From Ditylenchus dipsaci (Eukaryota; Nematoda; Chromadorea; Rhabditida; Anguinidae), in assembly GCA_004194705.1 (NCBI GenBank), contig SADC01000096.1:1-64000 (forward strand): DNA of 64,000 nt, written 5' to 3'. Positions 21,494 to 33,513 of the stretch are shown here, piece by piece. Position 1 is the first letter of the stretch. Each line of letters starts with the position of its first letter. A program made the translations under genes and the position numbers. The notes beneath the pieces are model-generated. The model ran no database searches and had not been told where the DNA came from. It saw nothing but the letters and a program-made list of their open reading frames with translations.

Positions 21494-23200
21494 CAGTCGA
21501 CGCTCGATATAACGAACCCCCTGGGGACCAGCCGCAGGGGTTCGTTATATCGAGCGCCCTTGACCAAAACTTTTTAGGAGTTCGTTGTATCGAGAGTTTA
21601 TCCTAACAACCACAATTTTTTACAAATATACAACTTTGAAAAGTACATGAATAAGCTGGAAGGAAAACAGGACTATTTTTTTCTCTCAAAGGTTCTTTGG
21701 CTGTAATTATAGTCGTGTTGAGGGGTCAACATTTTAGGGGTCCACATTTTTGAAAAGTACTAAAATACCAATTTTTGAAGGGAAAGTGCCAAATCTGATA
21801 TTTGTGATCCCCACTCATTTTTTGAGTTCTACAAGATGGCTTCAACAGAAATAAAAAATTCTGTCTCTACAAAATTTTAGCAAAATTCGACCCCTATGTT
21901 GACTTAGTTGACCCCTCAACACTTTTTACAGACCGACTTTTATACGTCAAAGTTTCATAATTCACTCGCAAAAACTGCCTATATTTTTGTACACAGCTCA
22001 AAAAATGGAAAGGATAATAAATATTAAAATAAACAATAATAAGAAAATCATTTACGTTTTTTTAATTCATAAAATGTTGACCCTAAATGTTGAATCCGAC
22101 TATAATCTTGGCCTTTCACAAAGAACTAATTATGCTGATCGCAATTCCGAATGATTTCTGGGGCAATATCATGCCTTATGTTTCGTGGAAAAATGAAGCG
22201 GCGCATCATGCTAACAGCGTCATGATCTATTTGTCAAACGTGAAAATGAATACAGTCGACGGTTTACTTAGGAACCCCCCACTTAGGACAGAATTTCGTT
22301 CCCAATTCGAGTCCGACACTTTTTTTAGCTCTATTTTGTAAAACAATTCTGGTTCTGTATTGACAGTCTGGTCCCAAATATCGCAAGGATTCCGATTTTC
22401 TCGATCATTTTCTAGAAACCCTGAATTTTTTGCTCTGAAAAAGCAAAAGCTCTTAGTTAGGACAGGCTCTATCGAAAATACCTGTTTTTTGATTAGAGTT
22501 TTGGCTTTTTAGAGCAAAAACATGTGTGTTTTTAAAAAACGATCGGCAAAATCAGAATCCTTGCAATATTTGGGACAGACTGTCAAAAACAGAACTAGCA
22601 AAGGTATTAAAAAACTTAAGGTAAAAAAAGTGTCAACCCGGTAAGTTGCCGGTCCCTTGGGTGTCCTAAGTAAAAGCGTCGACTGTAATAGGACACAAAA
22701 GCTAGAAACGAAATGACTGTGGTGGTTACGATTCATAGTCTGATGGCTCCTAGATGGGCAAGGTCCAACCACATGTGATTAAGCGGGAATGGTATTTTAT
22801 ACATTATAATATTCTCGCGAGAATAATTTATTTACAATAAATAGAATTTCGAAACTAAAAACTAGGAAAAACTTAGGGCCATTTTTAAATGCTAAAATTT
22901 CTTGCACACCTGAAAATTAAATGAAAAAAGTCAGAGAATTGAATCTGTGAAAAATTTTGGTTGAAATTTGAAAATAAAACACAATTTCTATTGGAATTTG
23001 TAAAAATCGTTATATCGAGCGTCATTTCATTAGTCGGGACAACTCTAAGTGTTCGTTATATCGAGAGCTCGTTGTATTGAGCGTTCGTTATATGGAGCGT
23101 CCAGTTGCCTATATTTATAACAATCCAACCAAACCAAAAAAATTAGTTCGTTATAATCCAGAGTTCGTATATCGGGGGTCTTTATATCGAGCGTCGACTG
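21494..23200. mobile_element. pogo/Tigger-like element with TA duplication
   Basis: The ends are cagtcgacgctcgatataac and its complement (gagcgtcgactg), and TA flanks both sides. This terminus type is known from the pogo branch of the Tc1/mariner superfamily. No transposase was found in its 1.7 kb, so it is non-autonomous. It contains at least two further insertions: 22253-22685, and a unit of about 350 bp at 21730-22110 whose relative lies near 35930-36110. Confidence 0.65.
22253..22685. mobile_element. pogo-like miniature element nested in another
   Basis: The ends are cagtcgacggtttacttagg and its complement (cctaagtaaaagcgtcgactg), flanked by TA. The inner arms contain the widespread word atcgcaaggattccgatttt in both orientations. 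Confidence 0.65.
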
Positions 23201-23269
23201 TAGTAGTAAAGATGGAAGGGTGCAACAGGCGCCAATCGCGCCTGTACCGGATTCAACAACAGATCATAA

Positions 23270-23435
23270 TACTGGAACTTAACCTTGGGTACGTCCACCT
23301 GAATACCACCACCCGAGTAACTTTATCTGTGTATCACTGCCTGGGTACCACAATGGGTAGTAGTACCTGGGTACCACCATCTGGATAACACCATCAGGGT
23401 ACCACTACCTGAGTACCCTACTCGGGCTACCTAGT
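23270..23435. repeat. Degenerate minisatellite with gggtaccac units
   Basis: About eight loose copies of an 18-20 bp unit such as gggtaccacc atctgg. It is followed at 23436-23560 by a separate hairpin (attttcggtgaaat against atttcaccgaaaa). Confidence 0.6.
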
Positions 23436-24691
23436 AAAATTTGTCGCGCGACGTTTCTACTATTTTCGGTGAAATGCGGTTGTTATGCCCAAATTTCACC
23501 GAAAAATAGTAGATATTGTCGCGCAAAAATTCTACTAATAGTAGAAAATGTCTGGTCGCTCCTACTTGCGTAACCCATCTGATACCTTAAAATCGTAGAC
23601 AGCCTCAACAGATCATAATATTGGGGCGATTTTTTTTTCGAAAGATAGCTGAGATCTAGCGAGCGTTTTTTCACCGTTTTGAATGAAAAACGCCGGTTAA
23701 AATCAGATTCATAAAAAGTAGGAACCATCCACTCATTCCAAATACTATATAAAATTTACAGTCACTTGGTTTGCTTTACCTTAACCTAATCATAAATCTT
23801 AAAGTATTTTAAGGTGGTTAAGAGCTTTTGGGGCGATTTGGTAAAGATGGTTTAAAATGGTTTGGGATATTGGAGTGGTTCACGGTTGTTTGTTGCCAGT
23901 TTGTTGTGATCTACGATGTTTGGAGTAATTTTAGTTAACGCTGTAAAATCCACGAGTCAAATGTACTGAGTTCACTTGTCAAATTAACGAATAGAACCCG
24001 AGTCTGCCCAAACAATTACTTGATGCTTTAAATCAAAAGTTCTTGAATAACAAACAACAAACAAACTCGATCGCTTCTTCATATATTAAAAACAGACTGA
24101 TTTGATTTATTTTTCATTGCTGTTCTCAGCATCTACCCTGGCTTACGTGAAGGGAATGTATGCCAGAGATGCAAAAAATGAGTGGCATCATACACCAGGT
24201 CATTTCTTTTCACCTTTCTTTTAAAATTAAGATAAAAAAAAATAAAAAAAAAATAGCGAGATCTGCCCCATTAAGTTGCATAAGCAGAAATCTCGATTTG
24301 GATGCTTTAGACCAAGGTTGTCAAAACCGCTAAAATACCTAAAATTATTTAGCGAATTATTTATAACATTTTAGCGAATTTTTTTATCTACTTTGTGAGG
24401 GTATTATTTGGCAGAAAATATACCAAACCGGTCATACTTAGACTTAATCGAGAAGAATCTACTCACGTTGAATTTTGACTTTTTCAAAGTTAGGACAATA
24501 GTCAATAAAGTCAAAATTTGCTAAAATTCGCTAAAAAATTCAGGCCTGTTACTCTTAAATTTTCAAGTCAAAATGTAAAACTTAAAAACGTTAGATTCAG
24601 CATGAATATATCTTTCGATTGAGACTAACTATGGCCGTTTGGTATATTTTCTGCCGAACAATAACCCTCACAAAAGTAGCTAAATAAAATA

Positions 24692-26565
24692 CAGCCGAAC
24701 CCCGCTATAGTGGCACTCCCACTATAGTAGCACCCTGGGACCGATTGGTTGGTTTGCCTTAAATAAGACAAACTGACATCCCACTATGGTGGCATTTCGA
24801 TATAGTGCACCTCCACTACAGTGGCACTTTATTTAGTCCCGGGTTATAAATTCACTCCCGATATAGTGGCAGCTTCAAAGTCAAACAAGAAAACCTGTAA
24901 GAATTTTTTTTTATGCATTTATTATTCACTTTTCTTCAAAATTATTCAGTCTCGTTTGTTCTTTTTGATACAACCTTAAATTCCACGTATAACCCGCCGG
25001 TTATAAGCTGGAGCGGGTAAGCTATGGGTGCGGGTTATCTGTGGGGTGCGGGTTATCTATGGAGTGCGAGCTATCTGTGGGTACAATTAATGTCGAAGCA
25101 TCGGTTACAGCTGTTAGAGGGTTTTTTTTGACCCCTTTCAATATGCACTTTTATTCAAATATCATACCAATCAAAACTATCAAAATAAATCAAATGAAAC
25201 CCTCAAAGTCGTCACCGGCATACATTCGTAGACTGTTCATTGCATTTGCAAATTCTTTGGTTTCACTCCTCACAAATCGTTCTAGGCATCTACTTTTAAT
25301 AAAGACAGCATAATTTAATTGCCTGAAGCACGAAAATTCAAGATCATTCACCTTGAAATGGATAACTACTCAGTGTATTTAGATTCTGGCTAGTTAAAAC
25401 AGCATTTTGGTCTTAAAAAACCGTGTTCAGAACACGACTCTAGATTAACAACAATGATTTTGTTTTTACTTCCAGCTAACTCCAACATTTTGGATACTGG
25501 AGGTGGATACCGACTTAGGGAAGTACAATGGGTTATATATAAAATAGGCTCAAATTGAAACACCCGTCAAAATATGTAAATCTCCCGTCAAATTATGTAA
25601 ATCTCCCGTCAAATTTAAATTTTTGCGTCGTTTTTAGTCAAAAATTTTGCGGGAATTCAAATTTTCTAGTAAGAAAATAGCTTGGATTGGTCAGAATCCC
25701 GCCCCGGAATGGCCACAAGCCCTGAAAGTTGGTTTTTTTGGGGGTTTACTAAAGGGGGGTAAACTTTTTGCGAAAAAATCGATTGAGCGGATCAGATTTC
25801 GGGTCAGATGGGCTTAATCGCCAACAACTCCACCCTGAACCACTCCAAACCACCATAAACCTGGAATTCTGAGCGATTTAGCCCATCTGACCCGAAATCT
25901 GATCCGCTCAATCGATTTTTAGCAAAAAGTTTACACCCCCTTTGGTAAACCCCAAAAAACCAACTTTCAGGGGCTTGTGGCCATTCCGGGGTGGGATTCT
26001 GACCAATCCAAGTTATTTTCTTACTAGAAAATTTGAATTCCCGGTAAATTTTTGACTAAAACGACGCAAAACAACGCAAAAATTTAAATCTGACGGAGAT
26101 TTACATATTTTGTTTGAAATTTGAATTTGACGGGTAAAATAAATTTGACGGGAGATTTACATATTTTGACGGGTGTTTTCACTTATAGCCTATAAAATAT
26201 CCTCTACCCACTCTTAAGCTCAATGGTCTTAAATAAAGTATTTTATGACTGTTATTCAAGGGAAAAAATAAAGGATGAGAAAATATATAAGACAAAACAA
26301 TAATACGCTATACACAAGAAAGACATAAATGTCATTAGGGTGGAGTCGAACCAGTGAGGGTGAAAGTTATCTATGTGGTGCGGAAAATACGTCGAAATTT
26401 AGGTAGATTAAAAATTTGGTATTTGAGATTCAATTGACCTGTTTTAATATTGACCCTCGATATAGTAGCACTTGCAAATTGTTTCGGTCCAGCACCCTTC
26501 GCTATAGTGGCACCCTGAGGCCGGTCCCAGGGTGCGCCACTATAGCGAAGTTTAAGTGTACACTG
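24692..26565. mobile_element. pogo-like element with tatagtggca words
   Basis: The left end is cagccgaaccccgctatagt. The right end, inverted, begins cagtgtacacttaaacttcg and continues into ctatagtggcgcacc. TA or TA-like bases flank it. Repeated ctatagtggcacc words occur at both ends. The interior 24950-25300 is related to 35580-35910. The weaker match between the two ends makes the exact limits uncertain. Confidence 0.5.
25560..26180. repeat. Palindrome of the cttggattggtcagaatccc family
   Basis: The arms carry cttggattggtcagaatccc and its complement, plus cgtcaaaatatgtaaatctc at the ends. It is centred near 25850. A larger relative lies at 47160-48250. Confidence 0.65.
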
Positions 26566-27120
26566 AAATTCGCTAAAATAATTCGCTAAAAGGTTAGCTA
26601 AAATTTTAGCTATTTTAGCGGTTTTGACAACCATGCTTTAGACACAACCACGGTGTGTCAAAACCAAAAAATGCAAACTCGTGGTTTGTGCAAAACCTCA
26701 GTAGAATCATACACCAGGGCTTTTTTGTACCTTTGTTTTGAACTTAAAATTTGATTAATCAGTACGAAAAATAGGTGATATCTGCAACTTTGAAGTTGCA
26801 TAAGCAAAATATAGACGTCGTTGATAAAGAGGGCGGTTGACTCAAAGATACCAATATTTAAAGAATTTTTTTACCATCATTTTTAGAGTGGAGTTCTACG
26901 CTAAGTTTTGCTTGTGGCTTTTACCACTTTTACTATCACTCCAAAGGTAAAAAATTACCACAAACCAGCCTCTTGAACCACTCCAATATTTCGAGCTATT
27001 TGAAAGCATGCTCACCTTTGCAAATCGCCTCAAATTAAGCCGAACTACCCTTCACCACCCTAAAGTAGTCTAAACTTTAATTTTAGGTTAGGGTAAAGCA
27101 GAGTAAAGTTAGGATAAAGA

Positions 27121-27864
27121 TGCTGCAAAATATTCTTAAATCATTTAATTTCAAATGATGCCTCTGTCTTATACCACCCTCTCTACAAACTTATTCGCTT
27201 ATTTTTTAAACTCGCTAAATTTTTTATTTGGGTGGTGTAGGCGGCGCACGTGCCTCCATGCTCCCTCCCTGGGTATGCCTTTGCATACAACGTTGGGCAA
27301 AAAAAGGCGTCACTTTTAAATTATCTTTGTTTGTTTTTATTTAATTTTTTATGAATTTTCTGCTGAGTGTTAGTTGCTGAATAGCTTGTTAGAAAGTCCT
27401 ATTGAATTTCTATTAAATTTGATGTAACAAGGATGGACAGTTCGAGCCCGAGGTCATAAAGTCAGCTCAAGTGCAATCGTAGGCATATGCGAATCAACCG
27501 CGTAGTGATTTAGCCTGTGCAGCGAGCCACGTTAATCTCATGTTAAGAGAGCTGAACCTAGGTTACGGCAGAAGGCGAGCACTCGGAACCGACCTTACAA
27601 CCGTTATTTCAACATCCATAATAGCACCAAGAAAATCTTTATCTCAGACGGTGCGCGGGAAACCTTTACAAAAAATTCAAAAGTGTCCGCGTTTTTAGCC
27701 CCACCCTGTAGAGTGTCTTTTTAAAAAATTTTAGCCCTTTTTATCAGTATCATAGATGCAGACAGTCCGAGGCATCATACACCAAGACATTTTTTTGTTC
27801 CTTGCAACATTAAAGTTGCGGCTTGCAAAAGAGACGTCCAAGCTTGTCGCTCATCTCATATAAC
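27121..27864. other. Gene-free stretch with a moderately GC-rich patch
   Basis: 27420-27660 is GC-richer than its surroundings and contains acagttcgagcccgagg, vaguely like a pol III B box, but no partner A box or cloverleaf. I assign no gene. Confidence 0.35.
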
Positions 27865-28841
27865 TAGAGTTGTCCAATGGCTAAATAGCCAGTCATTTAG
27901 ACGGTTACTTGGCGGCTAAAAAGCCGAAAATAGCCGGCTAAAACGCCGACTAATATTAAAGCCGCTATGTTCAAAATTTAAAATTTGAGTTGGCGCCCTT
28001 TATGTTTTACTCGCTAAGGTTGTCAAAAAATTGACAATGATTAATCATTCTAGGGTTCGGTGATGGAGACTTCTCCGAAAATTTTAAAAATTTCCCACAT
28101 TGCCCGAAAATGCAGTAAAAACGCAATTTTTCATTTTAAGAGCTCGGAGAATTCTCGGAGCTCTATTTTGGAGAAATATCCAGCTCTAGAACACTCTCAA
28201 TTTTTTATACAATGAACATTGGGCACTTGTTCACTTAGGGGGCGCATTTTATAATATTGTCTGAATCATGTTTAAACGACTTCTAAGTGATTTTATATGA
28301 TTTAAACGGTGAACAAGTTGCTTTCCAACATTTTCTTAAATAAAAAACCGATTTTCCGAAAAAAATTTAGACCAAATTTGACCATAAACTTAACATGCCT
28401 TGGTCCCCAAGGTAAAAAGTCAATTTTAGTCAAAAAATTTTTGTTCGAAAAATCGGTTTTAAGGAGAAAAAAATGTATTAGAAAACAACTTTTTTATCGT
28501 TTAAAGGATATAAAAATTACTTAGGAGCCGTTTAAACATGATTTGAAAAATATATAAAATGCGCCCCCCCCCCTAAGTGAACAAGTACCGAACATTGTTC
28601 AGGAGCCCTTTCTTCATCAATTATTTTAGCAGAATAAAGCCTCTTTCGTGGTGTTGCAGCTATTTTGACCGCAAAGAAGAGAAAGGTAGCCGTGAAAAAC
28701 AATTGTCGTTGGATATTGCCTCGCTAAATTTTCCAAATATAAAGCAAATTTTTTTATAAATAGCCTGTTTTTTGGATATTTTCGACTATTTAGCCGGCTA
28801 AATAACCGAAAAATAAATAACCGGTTATTTCGATAACTCTA
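27865..28841. mobile_element. tagagttgtc-type element with a nested palindrome
   Basis: The ends tagagttgtcc and ataactcta are inverted, and the subterminal words are gccggctaaa/tttagccggc. The flanks (catataac and cctataac) match at six of eight bases, compatible with an eroded hAT duplication. Inside, 28215-28605 is a second palindrome (cacttgttcacttaggggg against ccctaagtgaacaagt). Confidence 0.5.
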
Positions 28842-29657
28842 CCTATAACACTTTTTCGCAATTGTTACCAGCTATTAACTGTGCTTTAAATATTCATTAC
28901 AGTTTAAGATCAGAAATAAATTATTTGTTAAGAGGTTCGCTCGTGCGTGACAGCATAAAGATAGAGACAAGTCAATTCGATACCAATCTAATGAACAAAA
29001 AGAGTGAATAAAAGTCCTTGGTTGAGTTCACCAATGTTTCAACTGGGTGTTTGTAGCTTAACTCCAACCAAGCCCACTTAGTCCGTCTGAATGAACTTTG
29101 AAGTAAAAATTTTTAAAGGGCATGCTCGCGCCCGATGGAATAATTCTTGCATTTTAAATTGGCGGGCATGCCAGATATTTGAATTTCAAATCGATTTTAA
29201 AATTATTTTGAATGTTTCGTTCCAGTTTGTTGATTTTTGTTTGCGCTTTTTATTTACTCAATCGATCTACCCCATCTACTGTTTTCCGAGATTCGCTTGC
29301 ATCGGAAGCTACCGATATCTTTTATTTTATCGTGGTAACGTGGAAGATTAGTTATCATCACTTATTGTCATCCTATTGTCGGATATTTGAGCAGACAAAT
29401 TATTCTATTGGATAAGCTTTCTTATATTTTTCAGCCGCGTTGTTCTTTTCTCTTCTTTTTTGTACTTTCAGGTGCATTCGAATATATGCAAGAACAACCA
29501 GCTATAAATTTGAGTTAGATTCCGATAGTTGCACATGTAGCGTGAGAAAAACCACGCTTTTGACACTCTCTAATTGTCTGATGAAGGGATGGCCTGGTAA
29601 CTAAACCTACCTGAACCTCAGATTAGAGTAGAAGTAAGTACTTGCTGGCTGGTTTAG

Positions 29658-30472
29658 GGGATCCGGACACTTCTGTCCCGGACATTTCTGTCCCGACACT
29701 TCTGTCCCGACAGTTCTGTCCCGGACAGTTCTGTCCCGGACAGTTCTGTCCCGGACATTTCTGTCCGGACATTTCTGTCCCGACACTTCTGTCCCATTTC
29801 CAAATTTACTTAAAATTTGCATATTATCCTTAATTTAAGTTTGAAACCTGTGGGAAATCTAAGTGATAATCAACCAAGGATATCTATTGAAAAGTAGCCA
29901 GAATGGGACACATAGGAAGGGGTAAGCAGGAGACCGCCCAGAAGGAGGTATTAAGGTGGTGGCATCCAAGAGGAAATACCCAGAAAGGGGTACCTAGGTG
30001 TGGTGGTGGCGTCCAGGAGTCCAGCGGGTATCTAAGTGGATGGTATCAAGATGGAGGAGAACTAGAAGGGGTATTCAGGCGAAGGTACCAAGGTGATTGC
30101 ACTCAGATAGTGGTAATTATGTAGTGATTCCTAGGTAGTGTTACTTAGAAAGTGATAAAAGGAAAGCTTTTATGCAACCTTGAAGTCAGGATTTAGTGTG
30201 TGGAGATGCCGCGAATGCAACTGGCGCTTTAGTTTATTATTGTAACATTGTTTTACTCGAACACACAATAAAAACAATCTTGGATGATGGTTTTTCAGAT
30301 TTAAAACTGAAATTTGGTTATTATGCAAATTATAAGTAAATTTGGAAATGGGACAGAAGTGTCGGGACAGAAATGTCCGGGACAGAAATTTCCGGGACAG
30401 AACTGTCCGGGACAGAACTGTCGGGACAGAAGTGTCGGGACAGAAATGTCCGGGACAGAAGTGTCATGTACC
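29658..30472. mobile_element. Foldback-like element, tgtcccgacag arms, 9-bp duplication
   Basis: Each end is a tandem array of a unit of about 15 bp (acttctgtcccggac and variants), 29665-29795 on the left and the complement 30345-30465 on the right. The flanks carry an exact 9-bp duplication ctggtttag (29649-29657 and 30473-30481). Tandem-repeat terminal arms plus 9-bp duplication are the hallmarks of Drosophila Foldback elements. The centre (29900-30150) is a degenerate ggtacc-rich minisatellite. The ORFs over the arrays are artefacts. Confidence 0.75.
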
Positions 30473-30877
30473 CTGGTTTAGTAATGAGGAATGATCCTGT
30501 ATAAATTCTGCGTGCGCACCTCTTGTGTTTGCTATCTGACAAAGTTTTATGTATTCAAATATCAAGTACCAAAAGACTGGTCTTGTCTCTTTGGAAATCA
30601 CAAAAAATTGCGGCCTAAATTCTGCTAAATATTGAGATCCCATTGCAATATGGGCTGAATAATGACATAATGCAAGTGGAAGAACCAAGTGATATAGCAT
30701 AGCGTGTTTACACTTTCTGCCAATTACACAGACCCTACAAATACATATCCCGCGTATTATCTGAAGTTGGCCGATTTTTCGGTTTAGCAGACGATTTCGT
30801 CCAGATTTTCCGGGAATTCGACTAAATAGAACGATTATTCGAGTGGTTTTGCCGGCGAATTCGTCATGAGTTCGCAA
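30464..30877 (-). other. Unassigned 137-codon ORF
   Basis: A minus-strand frame overlapping the right end of the foldback element. It shows no family I know and no clear splice borders. It is probably a chance frame; the stretch 30882-31480 has nothing else I can support. Confidence 0.15.
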
Positions 30878-31554
30878 AATTTGGCAAATTTTTGTAATCC
30901 GCTACCTAGACTCTATATCTACTCGGTAATTTTAGTATTTAGTATTACAAAGACCCTGAAACAATTTTTCATGCAGATAAATTTCCAAAGCTTTTCGATA
31001 CTGTACAGTGTACACGTACCTTTTGTCCAAAAATCATTTCGTCCAAGACCATCCAAAATAGAGTGGTACATACAGTTGACCCACGATAAACTGTCCTGTT
31101 GATGCTTATGATTTAGTATGTTTGATAAATCATATAACCTATATTCGTGTCAAAGACGCTCTACGCCGATTATTTCATGATTCCGGTACTTTTTGGATGG
31201 GTAATCAGATGCATCTCCCATTCCCCTAATCCATCGTCACTATTCAATAGTAGAGATTGGCTACTAATAAATTTTCGATTTTTCATTTCGAAACGTGTAG
31301 TCAACACATAACCACCGCGAGCAAACACCAGCAAATTTTAGAGCGAAGAAACGACTGTGCATAGCCCGAAATTGTAAAATTTCAAAACCGGAACTTTTTA
31401 CCGAAAACTCCTTCGAAATTCGCGTATACGACCATGCGGCAAAATAATTTCATGCACCTAAAATGAACACCCAAATTCCAGCAGTCTTTATTGTGAAATA
31501 CTAAATAGCGAGACAACAATGAGGTTTTACTTCTGTTTTCTTCACAGCATTTCT

Positions 31555-32091
31555 TTACTTCAGAGGGATGAAACGCGAACTGTGAGTGGCACCAATTTCT
31601 GCGCGATAGAAAACTGTCCCAAGTAGTGTCCAGTGATCTCAGCTCGAATTTCGACCTAGAAAAAAGGCCGTAGCTGCCAGACCGATCATATATAAAAAAA
31701 TTACCTGATTGTAGCTCCTGCCATTGTGAGTTCCCACGAGGCACCCAACCATTTCGGGCAACACGATCATGTCTCACAAATGAGTCTTCACAAGCTGCGG
31801 CTTCTCCAATTCGGGACAGCTCAACTTGCTAGCTTTAGACGTTTCAAGAATGACTTGTGTTTGCGCTGAAATCGGCGATTCAGACGACGACGAGCATGGC
31901 TGTGCAGAAGCTTGGCGAACTGAGCACTAAAATTTTTAGTTTATGCTTTTTGCGGAAAAAAGGTCAAGGACTTCTTAGAGCATATAAAAACCTTACGGGT
32001 CTATATTTAAAAGCTGGTCCAGCTCGACGCCTCGATACACATACTTGCAGAATGTGCGCTTCTTCCTGACTTCTCCTTCGGCTTCAGTCAT
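31555..32091 (-). pseudogene. RPS15: Ribosomal protein S15 (uS19) gene copy, broken
   Basis: Three exons on the minus strand: 32091-31997, 31926-31705, 31655-31555, with introns of 70 and 49 bp. The start gives RKKRTFCKYVYRGVELDQLL. The middle gives ARRRLNRRFQRKHKSFLKRL, then EKPQLVKTHL and [10 protein letters not shown]. The last exon gives [17 protein letters not shown] and, in another frame, GATHSSRFIPLK and a stop. This is the small-subunit protein S15, normally about 145 residues. Defects: one base missing near 31832; a TGA in place of the conserved Arg codon after KTHL; and about 25 nt missing between QFSI and GATHSS, removing the usual PVKHGRPG segment. Because it keeps introns it arose by DNA duplication, not retroposition. 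An AATAAA follows at about 31492-31487. The functional gene must lie elsewhere. Confidence 0.8.
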
Positions 32092-32454
32092 TAAATCTTT
32101 CTTTGTTTTCGCAACGATTGGAACGATGAACTCTAAGTAAACAAAATTGCAAAAAAGTTCACAGATGAGAACTCAAACAAAACAAAAAGTGGTGTTATTC
32201 CATGTGAAGGATAGTTTTTACCAAATCAAATTATACGAGCACGTCAACTAACAACTGACAACCAGCTAATGTTTTGATAGCCAAAAATACCAGTATAAAT
32301 AACACGGCGAAAAAAATCTATAAACCGGAATAGAACATTTAACGAGTACACCGAGATAAAAGACAAGCGAAAAAGATCGGCACACTGAAAAACATTCAGA
32401 ATTATTTAAAAATCGATTTTTAAATTCAAATCTCTGGCGTGCCTGGTACCAGTG

Positions 32455-32827
32455 GGGAGGAGAAGAATGGGCCATTTCAAATTGGGCCAATTCAATTAGG
32501 GCCATTTTCAAATTGGGCCATTTCAAATTGCGCCAATGCAAATTGCGCCACTACAAATTGAGCCATTTTCCAATTGGGACATTTTCAAATTGGTCCAATG
32601 CAAATTGGGCCAATGTCGAAATGGGCCACGATTTTGAATCAAACAACAGTTAAAAAATTGCCAATAAGTTGGCGCAATTTGAATTGACCCAATTTGAAAT
32701 TGGCCCAATTTGAACTTGGCCCAATTTGAAATGGCGCAATTTGCATTGGCGCAATTTGAAATGGCCAATTAGAAAATGGCCCAAATTGAATCGGCCCAAT
32801 TTGAAATGGCCCATTCTTCTCCTCCAC
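32455..32827. mobile_element. Foldback-like element, gggccaatttcaaattg arms
   Basis: The left half is a tandem array of about 17-18 bp (gggccatttcaaattg), and the right half is the complementary array. The ends gggaggagaagaatgggcc and ggcccattcttctcctcc are inverted. It is flanked by an exact 8-bp duplication taccagtg (32447-32454 and 32828-32835). It inserted into an arm of the surrounding palindrome. The ORFs here are repeat shadows. Confidence 0.7.
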
Positions 32828-32837
32828 TACCAGTGCT

Positions 32838-33513
32838 GTCAATTTGAATCATTTCAATTTTTTACTGTTTTTTTATTTTAAACGATTAAGTAGTCAGCGA
32901 TATTTCAACCCCTACATGAAAATTTTTCTCCCATTTTGTAGCTAAGATTCTGCGCTTCAAAATGGTGGGCCATTTTGGATCCGCCAAAATATTTTTTGGG
33001 GTTTTGATCCAGATTTATGTCCCAAAATGATCTATTTTTACCCTTGTAATTTGAATCATTTTTTGACTATTTGCTACTTTTTTTTGTACGGTTGGTATTT
33101 TTGCAGTTTTGTCATTTTAGAAAAAATTTCCTTGTAATGATTCAAATTAAATTTAATTTGAATCATTATAAGAAAAAAATTTTCTAAAATGACAAAACTG
33201 CTGATATGTTGAAACATGTTTTGTAGCTGACGATATTTGCGATCGAATGATATATAATGTGCAAAAATACCGACCGTACAAAAAAGTAGCAAATAGTCAA
33301 AAAATGATTCAAATTAAAATTAATTTGAATCATTAGGTGTACTGTCATTCTTTTCGGCGGATCAAAAATGACCCACCATTTTGAAGCGCAGAATCTTAGC
33401 TACAAAATAGGCGGAAAAATTGTATGTAGCGGTTGAAAAATCGCTGACTACTTAATAGTTTAAAATAAAAAACAGTTAATAATTGAAATGATGCAAATTG
33501 CCAGCACTGCCTG
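32838..33513. repeat. Palindrome, core of the TTAA-flanked element
   Basis: The arms ttaagtagtcagcgat/cgctgactacttaa and tagctaagattctgcgcttc (with its complement near 33390) pair. The inner hairpin is ttgaatcattttttgac against tcaaaaaatgattcaa. Confidence 0.65.

Larger units (their letters stand above)
24313..26635. mobile_element. hAT-like non-autonomous element
   Basis: The ends are caaggttgtcaaaaccgc and, inverted, catggttgtcaaaaccgc. They are flanked by a perfect 8-bp duplication ctttagac (24305-24312 and 26636-26643), as expected for hAT transposons. No transposase was found. The 2.3 kb interior holds a pogo-like element and a separate palindrome. Confidence 0.8.
23770..27120. repeat. 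Large palindrome enclosing a hAT-like element
   Basis: The left arm near 23770-23900 (ttggagtggttc; ggtaaagatggt) is answered in reverse near 26970-27115 (gaaccactccaa). Copies of a third word (tcatacaccagg, about 24188, 26707 and 27774) run in the same direction, so the history includes duplication as well as inversion. Confidence 0.5.

Noticed and set aside
27420..27660. 5S rRNA or tRNA gene
   Set aside because: Only a weak B-box-like word; no paired stems or A box.
29607..29833. ORFs on both strands over the tgtcccgacag array
   Set aside because: Multiple-of-three repeat units keep several frames open; no gene signal.
31382..31777. 131-codon minus-strand ORF starting [13 protein letters not shown]
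   Set aside because: It is the wrong frame through exons 2 and 3 and an intron of the S15 pseudogene; the true frame gives [10 protein letters not shown].
32266..32842. Overlapping minus-strand ORFs rich in Asn, Trp and Ile
   Set aside because: They are read through the gggccaatttcaaattg array of a foldback element.
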